A DNA stretch of 64,000 nucleotides from Galbibacter orientalis DSM 19592 (GCF_000260115.1 NZ_JH651379.1:3064240-3128239); one strand, 5' to 3'; numbered from the stretch's first letter, positions 35,778 through 44,348 are shown. The notes: a model not told the origin generated them from the letters alone. Translations and numbers: made by a program.

Positions 35778-36592
35778 TTAGTGTTTTAGTGGGCTTATTT
35801 TATTTTCTGAAGATAGTGGGTTGTCATTATTATTGTAATAGTTTTTGCAATTTTCATATTTTTCAGCATCATACAAGTCAATTACCAATTTTATTTGTTC
35901 TTTTATAAAATTATAATATCTAATTTCGCCTCTTTCAAAAACTCTTTGAATTGTCCAGCAAAAATAGTCTGCTAAATTTAATAAGGGATCTTTAGTGGGA
36001 TAATTCACATTAAATACAATTTCTGTTTTAGTGTTTTTATTTTCGTTTATCTTAGCAAATCTTTGTTTTGCCATAAGAAACGCTAATTCTAAATTATGAT
36101 TTTTTGTACTTTTTCCACGTTCAGAAATGTGTATAACTAATTTATCGTGTTTTGATAGTTTATTTTTTAGAAGAGTGATAGTAAATCAGCATAGAAATAC
36201 TCTTCTTTTCCTTTATGTTTTGTTTCATACCTTTCAATACTTTTTCTTCCTACAACTGCTTCAAAATTACAGTTAATGGTTTTTATTAAATCAAACATTT
36301 CCTTTCGAACTTCTGGTATATCATCAGTTGCATGTAAATAGTAACCTGATTTATTTATTTTTTTTAATACACTGGGAACATGATAAAACTTATCATTAGT
36401 AATTTTAGTCTGTAGCGCTACTATTTTATCTCTAACTTTATCCAATGGATCTATAACTTTTACCATTCCAAGAATGAATACAAAGGAGACACCATTTTCT
36501 CCAATAATATTTTTCTTCCCTTTACCATAAAAAGTAGTGTCTCCAGCTTCGTCTAGGAAACGATGATAATCCATTAACTTTTTATTTTCCAT
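35778..36592 (-). pseudogene. DUF3800 gene broken by a -1 frameshift
   Basis: The N-terminal piece (36592-36167, 141 residues) starts with MDYHRFLDEAGD, the acidic motif of DUF3800, and stops after EEYFYADLLSLF. The next frame continues from there without interruption (LLKNKLSKHDKLVIHISERG) into the piece ending at 35778, which contains DPLLNLADYFCWTIQRVFE, typical of the DUF3800 C-terminus. The total span is 815 bp, one short of a multiple of three. The shift must lie upstream of the stop at 36167-36169, near 36170-36180. DUF3800 proteins are predicted RNase H-like nucleases often found in mobile DNA. A sequencing error or programmed shift is possible. Confidence 0.75.
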
Positions 36593-36645
36593 ATTTAATT
36601 TTTTACTCGATTATCAAGATTTGAATGTTAGAAAGTCTATCCTAA

Positions 36646-36702
36646 GTTAGTTTATTTATTTTCTTCATTAAAGCGGAATTTGTGTAGTGTAATTTATATG
36701 AA
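36646..36702. repeat. 57 bp direct repeat, right copy
   Basis: Partner of 35634-35690. It is preceded by AAAGTCTATCCTAAG (from about 36632), also similar to sequence before the left copy, where about 67 extra bases intervene. Confidence 0.88.
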
Positions 36703-36889
36703 AATAAAACCTTACTTACAATTACCACATTGTTTCCTTGATACTGCTTTTCTTTTTACCTCATGAAAATATATAAGCAATCAATATTCATATGTTTATG
36801 CTTTTACTAACATAGATTTAAGTTTTCACTAACAGAGATCGTGTAAGATTATGGTTACTTTATCTGAGAACCATAAAAAAGTAAATATT

Positions 36890-37435
36890 ATGAAAAAGAT
36901 AGCAATCTTAGCAACCGATGGATTCGAAGAATCTGAATTAACATCACCAAAAGAAGCTATAGAAAACGAAGGTTGGGAAGCTCATATTGTGAGTTTAAAA
37001 CCTGGAGCTATTAAATCTTGGAAAGATGGAAATTGGGGAGAATCTTTTAACGTAACGCTAACGGTAGAAGATGGATTAGCCGAAAATTATAATGCATTGG
37101 TACTTCCTGGAGGAGTAATCAATCCAGATAATTTACGTACTAATGAAAAAGCATTAACTTTTATAAGAGATTTTTTTAAGCAGCACAAGCCAGTGGCAGC
37201 TATTTGCCATGGGCCTTGGAGTTTAATAAATGCAGATGTAGTAGCAGGAAGAACATTAACTTCTTATAAATCTATTAAAAGAGACCTAGAAAATGCAGGT
37301 GCAAAATGGGTTGATAAAGAAGTAGTGGTAGATGAAGCGCTAGTAACTAGCAGAACACCAGATGATTTACCTGCATTTAATAAAAAACTTATTGAGGAGA
37401 TTAAAGAAGGGAAACATGAACGGCAACATGCTTAA
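36890..37435 (+). CDS. PfpI/DJ-1 family protein
   Basis: From the chosen start (MKKIAILATDGFEESEL) the protein has 181 residues with a class I glutamine-amidotransferase-like fold. The nucleophile cysteine is in AICHGPW (about 104-110) and the acid in DGFEESE (about 10-16). The family includes protein deglycases, chaperones and proteases of the PfpI/YhbO type, usually linked to oxidative or carbonyl stress. An ATG at 36851 gives 13 more residues without similarity to the family. Downstream are heptamer repeats and palindromic repeat copy 3. Confidence 0.88.
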   Translation: MKKIAILATDGFEESELTSPKEAIENEGWEAHIVSLKPGAIKSWKDGNWGESFNVTLTVEDGLAENYNALVLPGGVINPDNLRTNEKALTFIRDFFKQHKPVAAICHGPWSLINADVVAGRTLTSYKSIKRDLENAGAKWVDKEVVVDEALVTSRTPDDLPAFNKKLIEEIKEGKHERQHA

Positions 37436-37456
37436 AGGGATAGTGTTAGTTTACAT

Positions 37457-37487
37457 TTAATCTTTAATCTTTAATCTTTAATCTTTT
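37457..37487 (+). repeat. Heptamer tandem repeat (TTTAATC)4
   Basis: Four perfect TTTAATC units from 37457, followed by degenerate units ending near 37498. Period 7 matches the other repeat loci in this window. Confidence 0.85.
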
Positions 37488-37551
37488 TTCTTTAGTCTTA
37501 TAGAGCAAAGTGATCTTTTATTTTTATCCAGATATTAATGGATTTAAAGCA

Positions 37552-37686
37552 TAAGAGGCTGTCTAAAAAGTAATAAAACTCTAAATGTTATCCTGAGCTT
37601 GTCGAAGGATTTTTTTAGCATTAGTTGTTAAAAACTTCGACAAGCTTAGTTTTACAACTATGAATCACTTTTTAGACAGCCTCTTA
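37552..37686. repeat. Dispersed palindromic repeat, copy 3 (long form)
   Basis: 135 bp with perfect 20 bp inverted arms (TAAGAGGCTGTCTAAAAAGT). A second internal inverted repeat AGCTTGTCGAAG is present. It lies between convergent PfpI-like and acidic-protein genes. It is closely related to copy 1. Confidence 0.9.
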
Positions 37687-37722
37687 AGTTATTTATAATT
37701 CTCTAGTTATTATAGAGGTTTG

Positions 37723-38025
37723 TTATTCTTCATCCTCTTCTTGATCGTCTGGAATTTCTAGATTATCGGCTCCTAATGTCTCGTCATCAGAAAAATCATC
37801 GTCATCATCATCTTCAAATTTTTCCATAGTATTTGCCAAACGAGTACTTACTTTTACTAAGTAAACGGTGTCTTCAGTTCTAACTTCTACAGCTTCTACA
37901 GTTTCATTACTCGCATTTTTAAATTTAATGATATCATCATCACCATATCCGTCAGGATATTTTTCTACGAGCATCGATAGGATTTCGTTAGTCAATTTTT
38001 TGTAATCTACAATTACGCGTTTCAT
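37723..38025 (-). CDS. Conserved acidic protein at the end of the polyamine operon
   Basis: A 100-residue protein with a short folded N-terminal part (about 1-68, starting MKRVIVDYKKLTNEIL) and a very acidic tail (about 70-100) with runs of Asp and Glu. It is sometimes labelled DNA primase in databases without clear basis. It starts 37 bp after the DHS-like gene on the same strand, so it may be the last gene of that operon. Function unknown. Confidence 0.7.
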   Translation of the reverse strand: MKRVIVDYKKLTNEILSMLVEKYPDGYGDDDIIKFKNASNETVEAVEVRTEDTVYLVKVSTRLANTMEKFEDDDDDDFSDDETLGADNLEIPDDQEEDEE

Positions 38026-38062
38026 ATTGTTGATAATTATGTAAGTTTTTAAATCGTTTAGG

Positions 38063-39037
38063 TTACATATCTAGTAAATACGAAAAAATTAGTGGAGCTA
38101 CAATGGTAGCATCAGATTCTATAATAAATTTTGGAGTATCGATATCTAGTTTACCCCAAGTGATTTTTTCATTTGGAACAGCTCCAGAATACGACCCATA
38201 ACTGGTGGTAGAGTCTGAAATCTGACAGAAATAACTCCAAAAAGGAGTGTCTTCCATTTCCATGTCTTGGTATAACATCGGAACCACACAGATAGGGAAA
38301 TCTCCTGCAATACCTCCACCAATTTGGAAGAATCCAACACCATTATCTGAATTTTTAATATACCAATCTGCTAAATACTCCATGTATTCAATTCCGCTTT
38401 TTACGGTAGAGGCTTGTAATTCCCCTTTCATTACATAGGAAGCAAAAATATTACCCATAGTACTGTCTTCCCATCCAGGAACAACAATAGGTAAATTCTT
38501 TTCTGCTGCGGCATACATCCAAGAGTCTTTTAAGTCTATTTCGTAATATTCTTCTAAAACCCCAGAAAGTAACATTTTATACATATACTCATGAGGAAAA
38601 TAGCGTTCTCCTTTAGCTTCTGCATCTTTCCAGATTTTATGAATATGCTTTTGTAGTCTTCTAAAGGCTTCTTCTTCAGGGATACAAGTATCGGTAACTC
38701 TATTAAGACCTTTTTCTAGTAAATCCCATTCTTCTTGTGGAGTTAGATCTCGGTAGTTTGGAACTCTTTTATAATGAGAGTGTGCTACCAAATTCATAAT
38801 ATCTTCTTCGAGATTTGCTCCAGTACAAGAAATTATTTGCACTTTATCTTGACGAATCATTTCAGCAAAAATCTTACCTAGTTCTCCTGTGCTCATAGCA
38901 CCAGCAAGGGTAACCATCATTTTGGATCCGTTTGCTAATTGTGCTTCATAACCTTTAGCAGCATCTACTAAAGCAGCAGCATTAAAGTGTAAATAATATT
39001 TTTCTATAAAATTAGAAATTGCTCCTTTATTCGTCAT
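38063..39037 (-). CDS. Deoxyhypusine synthase-like polyamine enzyme
   Basis: The 324-residue protein has the deoxyhypusine synthase fold. It includes NAD-binding segments (LAGAMSTGELGKIFAEMI near 44-61 and IISCTGANLEED near 69-80) and the catalytic lysine in ITWGKLD (about 296-302), which aligns with the active-site SWGKI of eukaryotic enzymes. Bacteria lack eIF5A, so modifying that protein cannot be its role. Some bacterial members make homospermidine or related polyamines from putrescine by NAD-dependent aminobutyl transfer. Its 11 bp overlap with speB supports such a role. The exact product is not readable. Confidence 0.8.
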   Translation of the reverse strand: MTNKGAISNFIEKYYLHFNAAALVDAAKGYEAQLANGSKMMVTLAGAMSTGELGKIFAEMIRQDKVQIISCTGANLEEDIMNLVAHSHYKRVPNYRDLTPQEEWDLLEKGLNRVTDTCIPEEEAFRRLQKHIHKIWKDAEAKGERYFPHEYMYKMLLSGVLEEYYEIDLKDSWMYAAAEKNLPIVVPGWEDSTMGNIFASYVMKGELQASTVKSGIEYMEYLADWYIKNSDNGVGFFQIGGGIAGDFPICVVPMLYQDMEMEDTPFWSYFCQISDSTTSYGSYSGAVPNEKITWGKLDIDTPKFIIESDATIVAPLIFSYLLDM

Positions 39038-39911
39038 CGTCGTCTTGATTTTTTGAGTTTGCGTACTTAAATTTATAAGCTAACATTTTATAATACAACT
39101 TTGCAGCTAAAAAATCTGAAGATTTTTCATTTTCATTTGGACAAAGCTCTACAATATCAAAGCCAACTACATTTTTCTTTTTAAAAACTTTTTTTAGATA
39201 ATCTAAAGTTTCATACCATAATAATCCACCTGGCTCTGGAGTTCCAGTTGAAGGTAAAATAGAAGGGTCGAAAGCATCTAAATCAATAGTAATAAAAACA
39301 TTTTCTGTCATTTGATGGATTGAATCGTCCATCCACTCATCGCTCATACTAATATCCTCAGCAAAATAAGTTTGGTCTTCAATCATATTATCAACTTCAG
39401 AAATATCCATACTACGGATTCCAACTTGGATTAGTTTTGTTTCCTGACTAGCTTCATAAACAGCACAAGCATGGTTGCATTTAGAGCCTTCGTATGTTTC
39501 TCTTAAATCTGCATGCGCGTCTATTTGTAAAACAGTAAGATCGTCAAAGCACTCATTAAAAGCGCGAATTGACCCGATAGAAATAGAATGCTCACCACCA
39601 AATAAAGTAACAAACTTATCTTGTTTTATATAGTTTTTAGTGATTTTATGAACTGTTTCCACCATTTTTTCTGGGGAACTATTTTCAGTAACAGCAGGAG
39701 CAAGGTATACCCCTTTTTTGTAGGGCTCACTTCTTGTTTCTATGTCAAAAAGCTCCATGTTTTCTGAAGCATTTAAAAAAGCATCAGGGCCTTTATCTGC
39801 ACCTTTTTGCCAAGTGCTTGTACCGTCGTATGGAACTGGAATAAGTACTACTTGAGCATCATCCAGACATGCATATTTTTCCGGGATACCGGCATAATTT
39901 TTCTTACTCAT
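39027..39911 (-). CDS. speB: Agmatinase
   Basis: SpeB hydrolyses agmatine to putrescine and urea. The 294-residue ureohydrolase has the manganese-binding motifs GGEHS (about 104-108), DAHAD (about 131-135) and TIDLDAFDP (about 213-221). The Asn- and Asp-rich C-terminal tail ends in four acidic residues. The stop overlaps the DHS-like start by 11 bp, and the start overlaps the speA stop by 8 bp, so translation is probably coupled. Guanidinobutyrase or another ureohydrolase is less likely given speA upstream. Confidence 0.9.
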   Translation of the reverse strand: MSKKNYAGIPEKYACLDDAQVVLIPVPYDGTSTWQKGADKGPDAFLNASENMELFDIETRSEPYKKGVYLAPAVTENSSPEKMVETVHKITKNYIKQDKFVTLFGGEHSISIGSIRAFNECFDDLTVLQIDAHADLRETYEGSKCNHACAVYEASQETKLIQVGIRSMDISEVDNMIEDQTYFAEDISMSDEWMDDSIHQMTENVFITIDLDAFDPSILPSTGTPEPGGLLWYETLDYLKKVFKKKNVVGFDIVELCPNENEKSSDFLAAKLYYKMLAYKFKYANSKNQDDDDE

Positions 39912-41301
39912 TGTAACCTAAAATTTTTAAAAAGTCGTTTGCTGTTTGTTGTTCAGAAAATAATTTAGTTGTAATGTTTCCTTCGTCGTCTTTATCTATT
40001 AAAATATGTTTTGGAGAAGGAATTAAACAATGCTGTAGTCCTCCAAAGCCGCCAATAGTTTCTTGGTAGGCTCCAGTATTAAAAAAACCAATATAAAGTG
40101 GTTTTGCTTTACTGTATTTAGGTAAATAAATGGCATTCATGTTCTGTTCGGAGTTGTAATAATCGTCGCTATCACATGTAAGTCCGCCTAAAAGTACACG
40201 CTCATATTCATCGTTCCAACGATTAATAGCTAGCATAATAAAACGCTTACTAATAGCCCAACTATCTGGCAGCGTGGTAATGAAAGATGAGTTTATCATA
40301 TTCCATTTCTCACGGTCGTTCTGCTGCTTTTGGTATAAAACTTCATAAATGGCTCCACCACTTTCTCCAACAGTAAAACTTCCAAATTCTGTAAAAATAT
40401 TGGGTACAGGAACATCTGCCTCTGTACATGCTGTTTTTATCTGATGAATGATTTCATTAACCATGTACTCATAATCGTATTCAAATGCTAATGAATTTTT
40501 TATAGGAAATCCACCACCAATATTTAAAGAATCAACTGTAGGGCAGATTTTGCGTAATTGGATGTAAACTTTTAAACATTTTAATAGCTCATTCCAATAG
40601 TACGCGGTGTCACGTATTCCAGTATTGATAAAAAAGTGAAGCATTTTTAAATTCACTTTTTTATTGTCTTTTATTTCACGATTGTAAAATGGAACTATGT
40701 TTTTATATCCAATACCAAGTCTGCTAGTATAAAACTCAAATTTAGGCTCTTCTTCAGAAGCAATTCTAATTCCTACATTAAAAGGCTCGTTGATGGCTTC
40801 ATCTAAAAGGTTTAATTCTTCGTAATTATCTATTATTGGAATACATTTTTTATGAGAACCATTAATAAGTTCTGCTATGTTTTCAATGTATTCATCTCTT
40901 TTAAATCCATTACAGATTACATAATTATCTTTAGAGAGCTTTCCTTTAGCAATTAAACTTTTAACGATGTCAATGTCAAAAGCTGAAGAAGTTTCGATAT
41001 GGATATCGTTGTTCAATGCTTCATTTAAAACATGACTAAAATGGGAGCTTTTTGTACAATAGCAATAGTGGTAATTTCCTTCATACCCTTGTTTTTCAAT
41101 GGCATTTTTAAACCAATATTGAGCTCTTTTTATATTGTTAGAAATTTGAGGTAAATAGGTAAATTTTAATGGCGCACCATATTTTTCTACCAATCCCATC
41201 AAATCGATGTCATGGAATTTTAATTGGTCGTTATCTAATTTAAATTCCTCTTGAGGAAAATAATAAGTCTGATCTATAAGATCGAAATACTTCGTCTTCA
41301 T
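39904..41301 (-). CDS. speA: Arginine decarboxylase (PLP, short form)
   Basis: The 465-residue enzyme converts arginine to agmatine. It has the alanine-racemase-like fold III barrel with the PLP lysine in YCYCTKSSH (about 78-86), the phosphate-binding NIGGGFP (about 273-279) and the C-terminal beta domain with CDSDD (about 379-383), the substrate-binding acid motif. It is shorter than E. coli SpeA (about 630 residues), as usual for the Bacteroidota form. It heads the speA-speB-DHS-like operon. A 296 bp leader with stem-loops and a small frame precedes it. Confidence 0.88.
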   Translation of the reverse strand: MKTKYFDLIDQTYYFPQEEFKLDNDQLKFHDIDLMGLVEKYGAPLKFTYLPQISNNIKRAQYWFKNAIEKQGYEGNYHYCYCTKSSHFSHVLNEALNNDIHIETSSAFDIDIVKSLIAKGKLSKDNYVICNGFKRDEYIENIAELINGSHKKCIPIIDNYEELNLLDEAINEPFNVGIRIASEEEPKFEFYTSRLGIGYKNIVPFYNREIKDNKKVNLKMLHFFINTGIRDTAYYWNELLKCLKVYIQLRKICPTVDSLNIGGGFPIKNSLAFEYDYEYMVNEIIHQIKTACTEADVPVPNIFTEFGSFTVGESGGAIYEVLYQKQQNDREKWNMINSSFITTLPDSWAISKRFIMLAINRWNDEYERVLLGGLTCDSDDYYNSEQNMNAIYLPKYSKAKPLYIGFFNTGAYQETIGGFGGLQHCLIPSPKHILIDKDDEGNITTKLFSEQQTANDFLKILGYNE

Positions 41302-41374
41302 AGTTACTTTTTTGTAATATTATAAAAATGATATTTGTTTAATTTTAAATTTATGTTATAAATAGCATTTCTAT

Positions 41375-41536
41375 TCAAATACGTAAATAGGCAGGGAGGT
41401 AAGCCACAGGAATTGTGGCAGATTTTTTTATGATGTCTTCGGAAGTTAAATTTAAGAACCGAGACCTCGTTCTACGAGATACGTGTAAATATGACTTCCT
41501 GATATTTACACACACGGAGTTTGAAAAACCACTCAT
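41375..41536 (-). CDS. Possible arginine-rich leader peptide upstream of speA
   Basis: A 53-codon frame starts with ATG at 41536-41534 and ends with TGA 73 bp before speA. Its middle reads HVSRRTRSRF: four Arg within six codons (CGT, AGA, AGG, CGG), and six Arg overall. Arginine is the SpeA substrate. The frame overlaps the stem-loops at 41403-41511, as in attenuators. This is inference: the frame could be chance, and the opposite strand also has an open frame here. No clear promoter was found. Confidence 0.3.
   Translation of the reverse strand: MSGFSNSVCVNIRKSYLHVSRRTRSRFLNLTSEDIIKKSATIPVAYLPAYLRI
41403..41511 (-). ncRNA. Candidate structured leader of the speA operon
   Basis: On the minus strand a 10 bp hairpin (GTGTAAATAT and ATATTTACAC, 41511-41483) has the 9 nt loop CAGGAAGTC. 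The loop segment GGAAGT can pair with ACTTCC at 41446-41441, giving a pseudoknot. Between them lies a 5 bp hairpin CTCGT-AGA-ACGAG (41478-41466). A third hairpin GCCACA-ATTCC-TGTGGC (41419-41403) follows; on the plus strand it is followed by seven T and could instead end an antisense transcript. Strand and function are not proven. Confidence 0.35.
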
Positions 41537-41597
41537 TAAATTCTATAAAATACAAAAACAAAAGTCACTATTTTTTTTTAATAACCAAGAAAAAAAA

Positions 41598-42668
41598 TTA
41601 TTTTTTATAGTATTCTAACGAATTGATTAATAGTTCTTTATTTGAGGTGATGTCTAATTTAGGTTTCGAGATATCTTCTAACAACACAAAATTTACATTT
41701 CCATGCGCATTTTTCTTGTCGTGTTTCATCAATACAATAATGGCTTCCATATCTTCATTTGTAATGGTGACTTTCTCGAAGTAATTTAAAAAGGTAGCTT
41801 TGATTTCATCTAACTTATCTTTAGGGAAGTTTAATAATTCAGAAGATAAATAAGTTTCCATAATCATTCCTATTGCAATTGCTTCCCCATGTAATAAAGT
41901 GGTTTTGTCACCCGATTGTAGGAAATAGGATTCTATAGCATGCCCTAAAGTATGTCCGTAGTTTAAGATTTTTCTTAAGCCATATTCTCTTGGATCTTCA
42001 GTAACTACTTCATTCTTTATAACAACAGACCGATGGATTAGTTCATCCAAATCATTAGTAGTTAATTGGGCGAGGTTTTTAAGTTCATTCCAGTAAGCTT
42101 CATCATAAATAAGGCCATGTTTTAACATCTCTGCTAATCCGCTTCTTAATTCATTTGGAGGAAGGGTAGCTAAATATTCAGTATCAATTAAAACCATTAA
42201 CGGATTTAAAATAACGCCTACTTGATTTTTTAATGGGCCAAGATCTACTCCCGTTTTTCCGCCTACCGAGGCATCTACCATGGAAAGTAGGGTTGTGGGG
42301 ATATTTAAAAAATCAATTCCTCTCATATAAGTTGCTCCTACAAATCCTCCTAAATCGGTTACAACACCGCCTCCTAAATTAATGAGAAGCGATTTTCTGT
42401 CGCCACCTAATTCAGATATAATTTTCCAAACTTCTGTACAGGTTTCAATTTGTTTGTGTGCTTCCCCAGCACCTATTTCAATAATCTCTATATCATAAAC
42501 TTGCTCAATTTTACCTAATAAAACAGGCAAACAATTGGTATGCGTATTTTCATCAACTAAAATAAAAATCTTAGAATACCCTTGATTGTTTAGATGTTTA
42601 TTTAATTCTTCGTAAGATTTTTCGTTAAAATGTACTTGGCAACCGTTGCTAGATATGGATTTGAGCAT
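41598..42668 (-). CDS. aroB: 3-dehydroquinate synthase
   Basis: AroB closes DAHP to 3-dehydroquinate, the second step of the shikimate pathway. The 356-residue protein has the NAD-binding GGGVVTDLGGF (about 99-109), TTLLSMVDASVGGKTGVD (about 123-140) and the zinc-ligand residues in ELRSGLAEMLKHG and LNYGHTLGHAIE (about 240-251). It is divergent from the proline dehydrogenase gene. It lies 296 bp upstream of speA on the same strand, so read-through into the polyamine operon is possible. Confidence 0.95.
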   Translation of the reverse strand: MLKSISSNGCQVHFNEKSYEELNKHLNNQGYSKIFILVDENTHTNCLPVLLGKIEQVYDIEIIEIGAGEAHKQIETCTEVWKIISELGGDRKSLLINLGGGVVTDLGGFVGATYMRGIDFLNIPTTLLSMVDASVGGKTGVDLGPLKNQVGVILNPLMVLIDTEYLATLPPNELRSGLAEMLKHGLIYDEAYWNELKNLAQLTTNDLDELIHRSVVIKNEVVTEDPREYGLRKILNYGHTLGHAIESYFLQSGDKTTLLHGEAIAIGMIMETYLSSELLNFPKDKLDEIKATFLNYFEKVTITNEDMEAIIVLMKHDKKNAHGNVNFVLLEDISKPKLDITSNKELLINSLEYYKK

Positions 42669-42741
42669 TGAAATTGAAATTTATTTTTACTTACTAGCAA
42701 AATAACGAGTTTTTCATATAAAAATGTAGTTTTTCTAACAC

Positions 42742-42749
42742 TATATTTG
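42742..42749 (+). promoter_or_regulatory. -7 promoter element (TATATTTG) of proline dehydrogenase
   Basis: An exact match 24 bp before the start codon at 42774. No good -33 TTG is seen. Confidence 0.6.
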
Positions 42750-42773
42750 CAAAAATTTATAGTGGTTTATTGA

Positions 42774-43940
42774 ATGAAGAATTTTTTTGATAACACAGAG
42801 ATTGCTTTTAAGCTAAAAAGCGATTCTGAGCTTGAAAGAGCTTACTTTTTATTTAAAATGATAGCACACCAACCTTTGGTGAGAATTGGTACAGCGGTTA
42901 CTCATTTTGCTATTAAAGCGCATTTACCAGTAGAGGGACTTATTAGAGCTACTGTTTTCGATCATTTTTGCGGAGGTGTGAGCGAGTTGGATTGTATGAA
43001 AACTGTAGATGCAATTCATACAGCTGGAGTATGTTCTGTTCTAGATTACTCTGTTGAGGGGAAAGAAACAGAAGAAGAGTTTGATGCTGTTGTTGCGCGT
43101 ACCTTAAAGCTTATTGATTTTGTAAAAGAAAAGCAAGCCATTCCTTTTGCGGTTTTTAAACCAACTGCTATGGGGCGTTTTGATTTGTATGTCAAGGTTG
43201 GAGAAGGAGAAACATTAACTTCTGAAGAGGAGGAAGAATGGGATCGGGTTAAAAAAAGATTTAATACTGTTTGCGAAAAAGCTAGTGAATTGGGAGTTTC
43301 TCTTTTAATTGACGCAGAAGAAAGCTGGATGCAAACTGCAGCCGATGTTATTGTAGAGGAGATGATGCGTATCTATAATAAGGAAAGAGCTGTAGTTTAT
43401 AATACGCTTCAATTGTACCGTTGGGATAGGCTTGATTATTTAAAAGAACTACATAAACGTGCTAAAAAAGAAGGTTTTATTATAGGGATGAAGTTTGTTC
43501 GTGGTGCTTATATGGAAAAAGAGCATGATAGAGCGGAAGAGAAAGGATATTCAACTCCTATTTGTGCTTCTAAAAAAATTACTGATGATAATTTTAATGA
43601 AGCTGTACATTATATGATGGACAATTTAGATAGTATGGTGTTGTTTTTAGGAACGCATAACGAAGAGAGCACCTTGTTGGTATTGTCTATAATGGAAGAA
43701 AAGGGAATTGCAAAGAACGATGACCGTGTATGGTTTGGTCAGTTATATGGAATGAGCGATCATATAAGCTATAATTTAGCAAATAGAGAATATAATGTAG
43801 CCAAGTATTTACCTTTTGGTCCAGTTCGAGATGTTATGCCTTACCTTATAAGAAGAGCCGAAGAAAACACCTCTGTTGCTGGACAAACTACAAGGGAACT
43901 AACACTACTTTCAACAGAAAGAAAACGTAGAAAACTATAA
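42774..43940 (+). CDS. Proline dehydrogenase (monofunctional)
   Basis: The enzyme oxidises proline to pyrroline-5-carboxylate with FAD, feeding electrons to the membrane. The 388-residue protein has the PRODH barrel with FAVFKPTAMGR (about 124), LLIDAEESWMQ (about 180), the FAD-binding MKFVRGAYMEKE (about 240-251) and GTHNEES (about 291). The C-terminal RRAEENTS (about 363), with its paired arginines, binds the proline carboxylate. The P5C dehydrogenase domain of PutA is absent and must be encoded elsewhere. Confidence 0.93.
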   Translation: MKNFFDNTEIAFKLKSDSELERAYFLFKMIAHQPLVRIGTAVTHFAIKAHLPVEGLIRATVFDHFCGGVSELDCMKTVDAIHTAGVCSVLDYSVEGKETEEEFDAVVARTLKLIDFVKEKQAIPFAVFKPTAMGRFDLYVKVGEGETLTSEEEEEWDRVKKRFNTVCEKASELGVSLLIDAEESWMQTAADVIVEEMMRIYNKERAVVYNTLQLYRWDRLDYLKELHKRAKKEGFIIGMKFVRGAYMEKEHDRAEEKGYSTPICASKKITDDNFNEAVHYMMDNLDSMVLFLGTHNEESTLLVLSIMEEKGIAKNDDRVWFGQLYGMSDHISYNLANREYNVAKYLPFGPVRDVMPYLIRRAEENTSVAGQTTRELTLLSTERKRRKL

Positions 43941-43947
43941 TATTTTT

Positions 43948-44346
43948 TTAATGAGTTTTTTTACTGACATCTAAAATATCTGCAACAAATTTGCAGTTTT
44001 TAACAACGAGCTCTACGGGCTCGTTGTTTATTTCCCCATCAATATAATAAGTACTGCATTTATCTTCAGAATTTGTTTGCTCTCTGTCAATATTGCTTTT
44101 TGAAAAATTAACTTCTCCATATGTTAAGACAGAATCAATCTGCTCTTCAGAGATGGTATTGTTGTCTATTAATTGTTGAATTTTAGATGAAAAATTAATT
44201 TCTTCTTGAGTTCTAATAGCTTTTAGTGTTCTGCAATTAGGCAAGTAACAAAATTCAGCTCTTTTTTCTTTAAAAAAGTATGCAAGAAAAATTAATCCTA
44301 GAGAGAGACCGATGAGATAAAAACCGATTCTTTTTATTAATGGCAT
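43948..44346 (-). CDS. Small membrane-anchored protein, DUF4258-like
   Basis: The 132-residue protein has one N-terminal membrane segment (about 8-25) and a soluble domain with two cysteines near FCYLPNCR (about 32-39). The C-terminal half (CSTYYIDGEINNEPVELVVKNC, of which the central part resembles DUF4258) has a beta-rich look. It starts 2 bp after the ald stop codon on the same strand, so it is in the ald transcript. I recall the ald-DUF4258 pairing as common in Flavobacteriaceae. Function unknown. Confidence 0.6.
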   Translation of the reverse strand: MPLIKRIGFYLIGLSLGLIFLAYFFKEKRAEFCYLPNCRTLKAIRTQEEINFSSKIQQLIDNNTISEEQIDSVLTYGEVNFSKSNIDREQTNSEDKCSTYYIDGEINNEPVELVVKNCKFVADILDVSKKTH

Positions 44347-44348
44347 AG

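Noticed and set aside
41415-41618. 67-codon plus-strand frame from TTG in the speA leader
   Set aside because: Non-ATG start, runs into aroB antisense and has a low-complexity end; more likely a chance frame.
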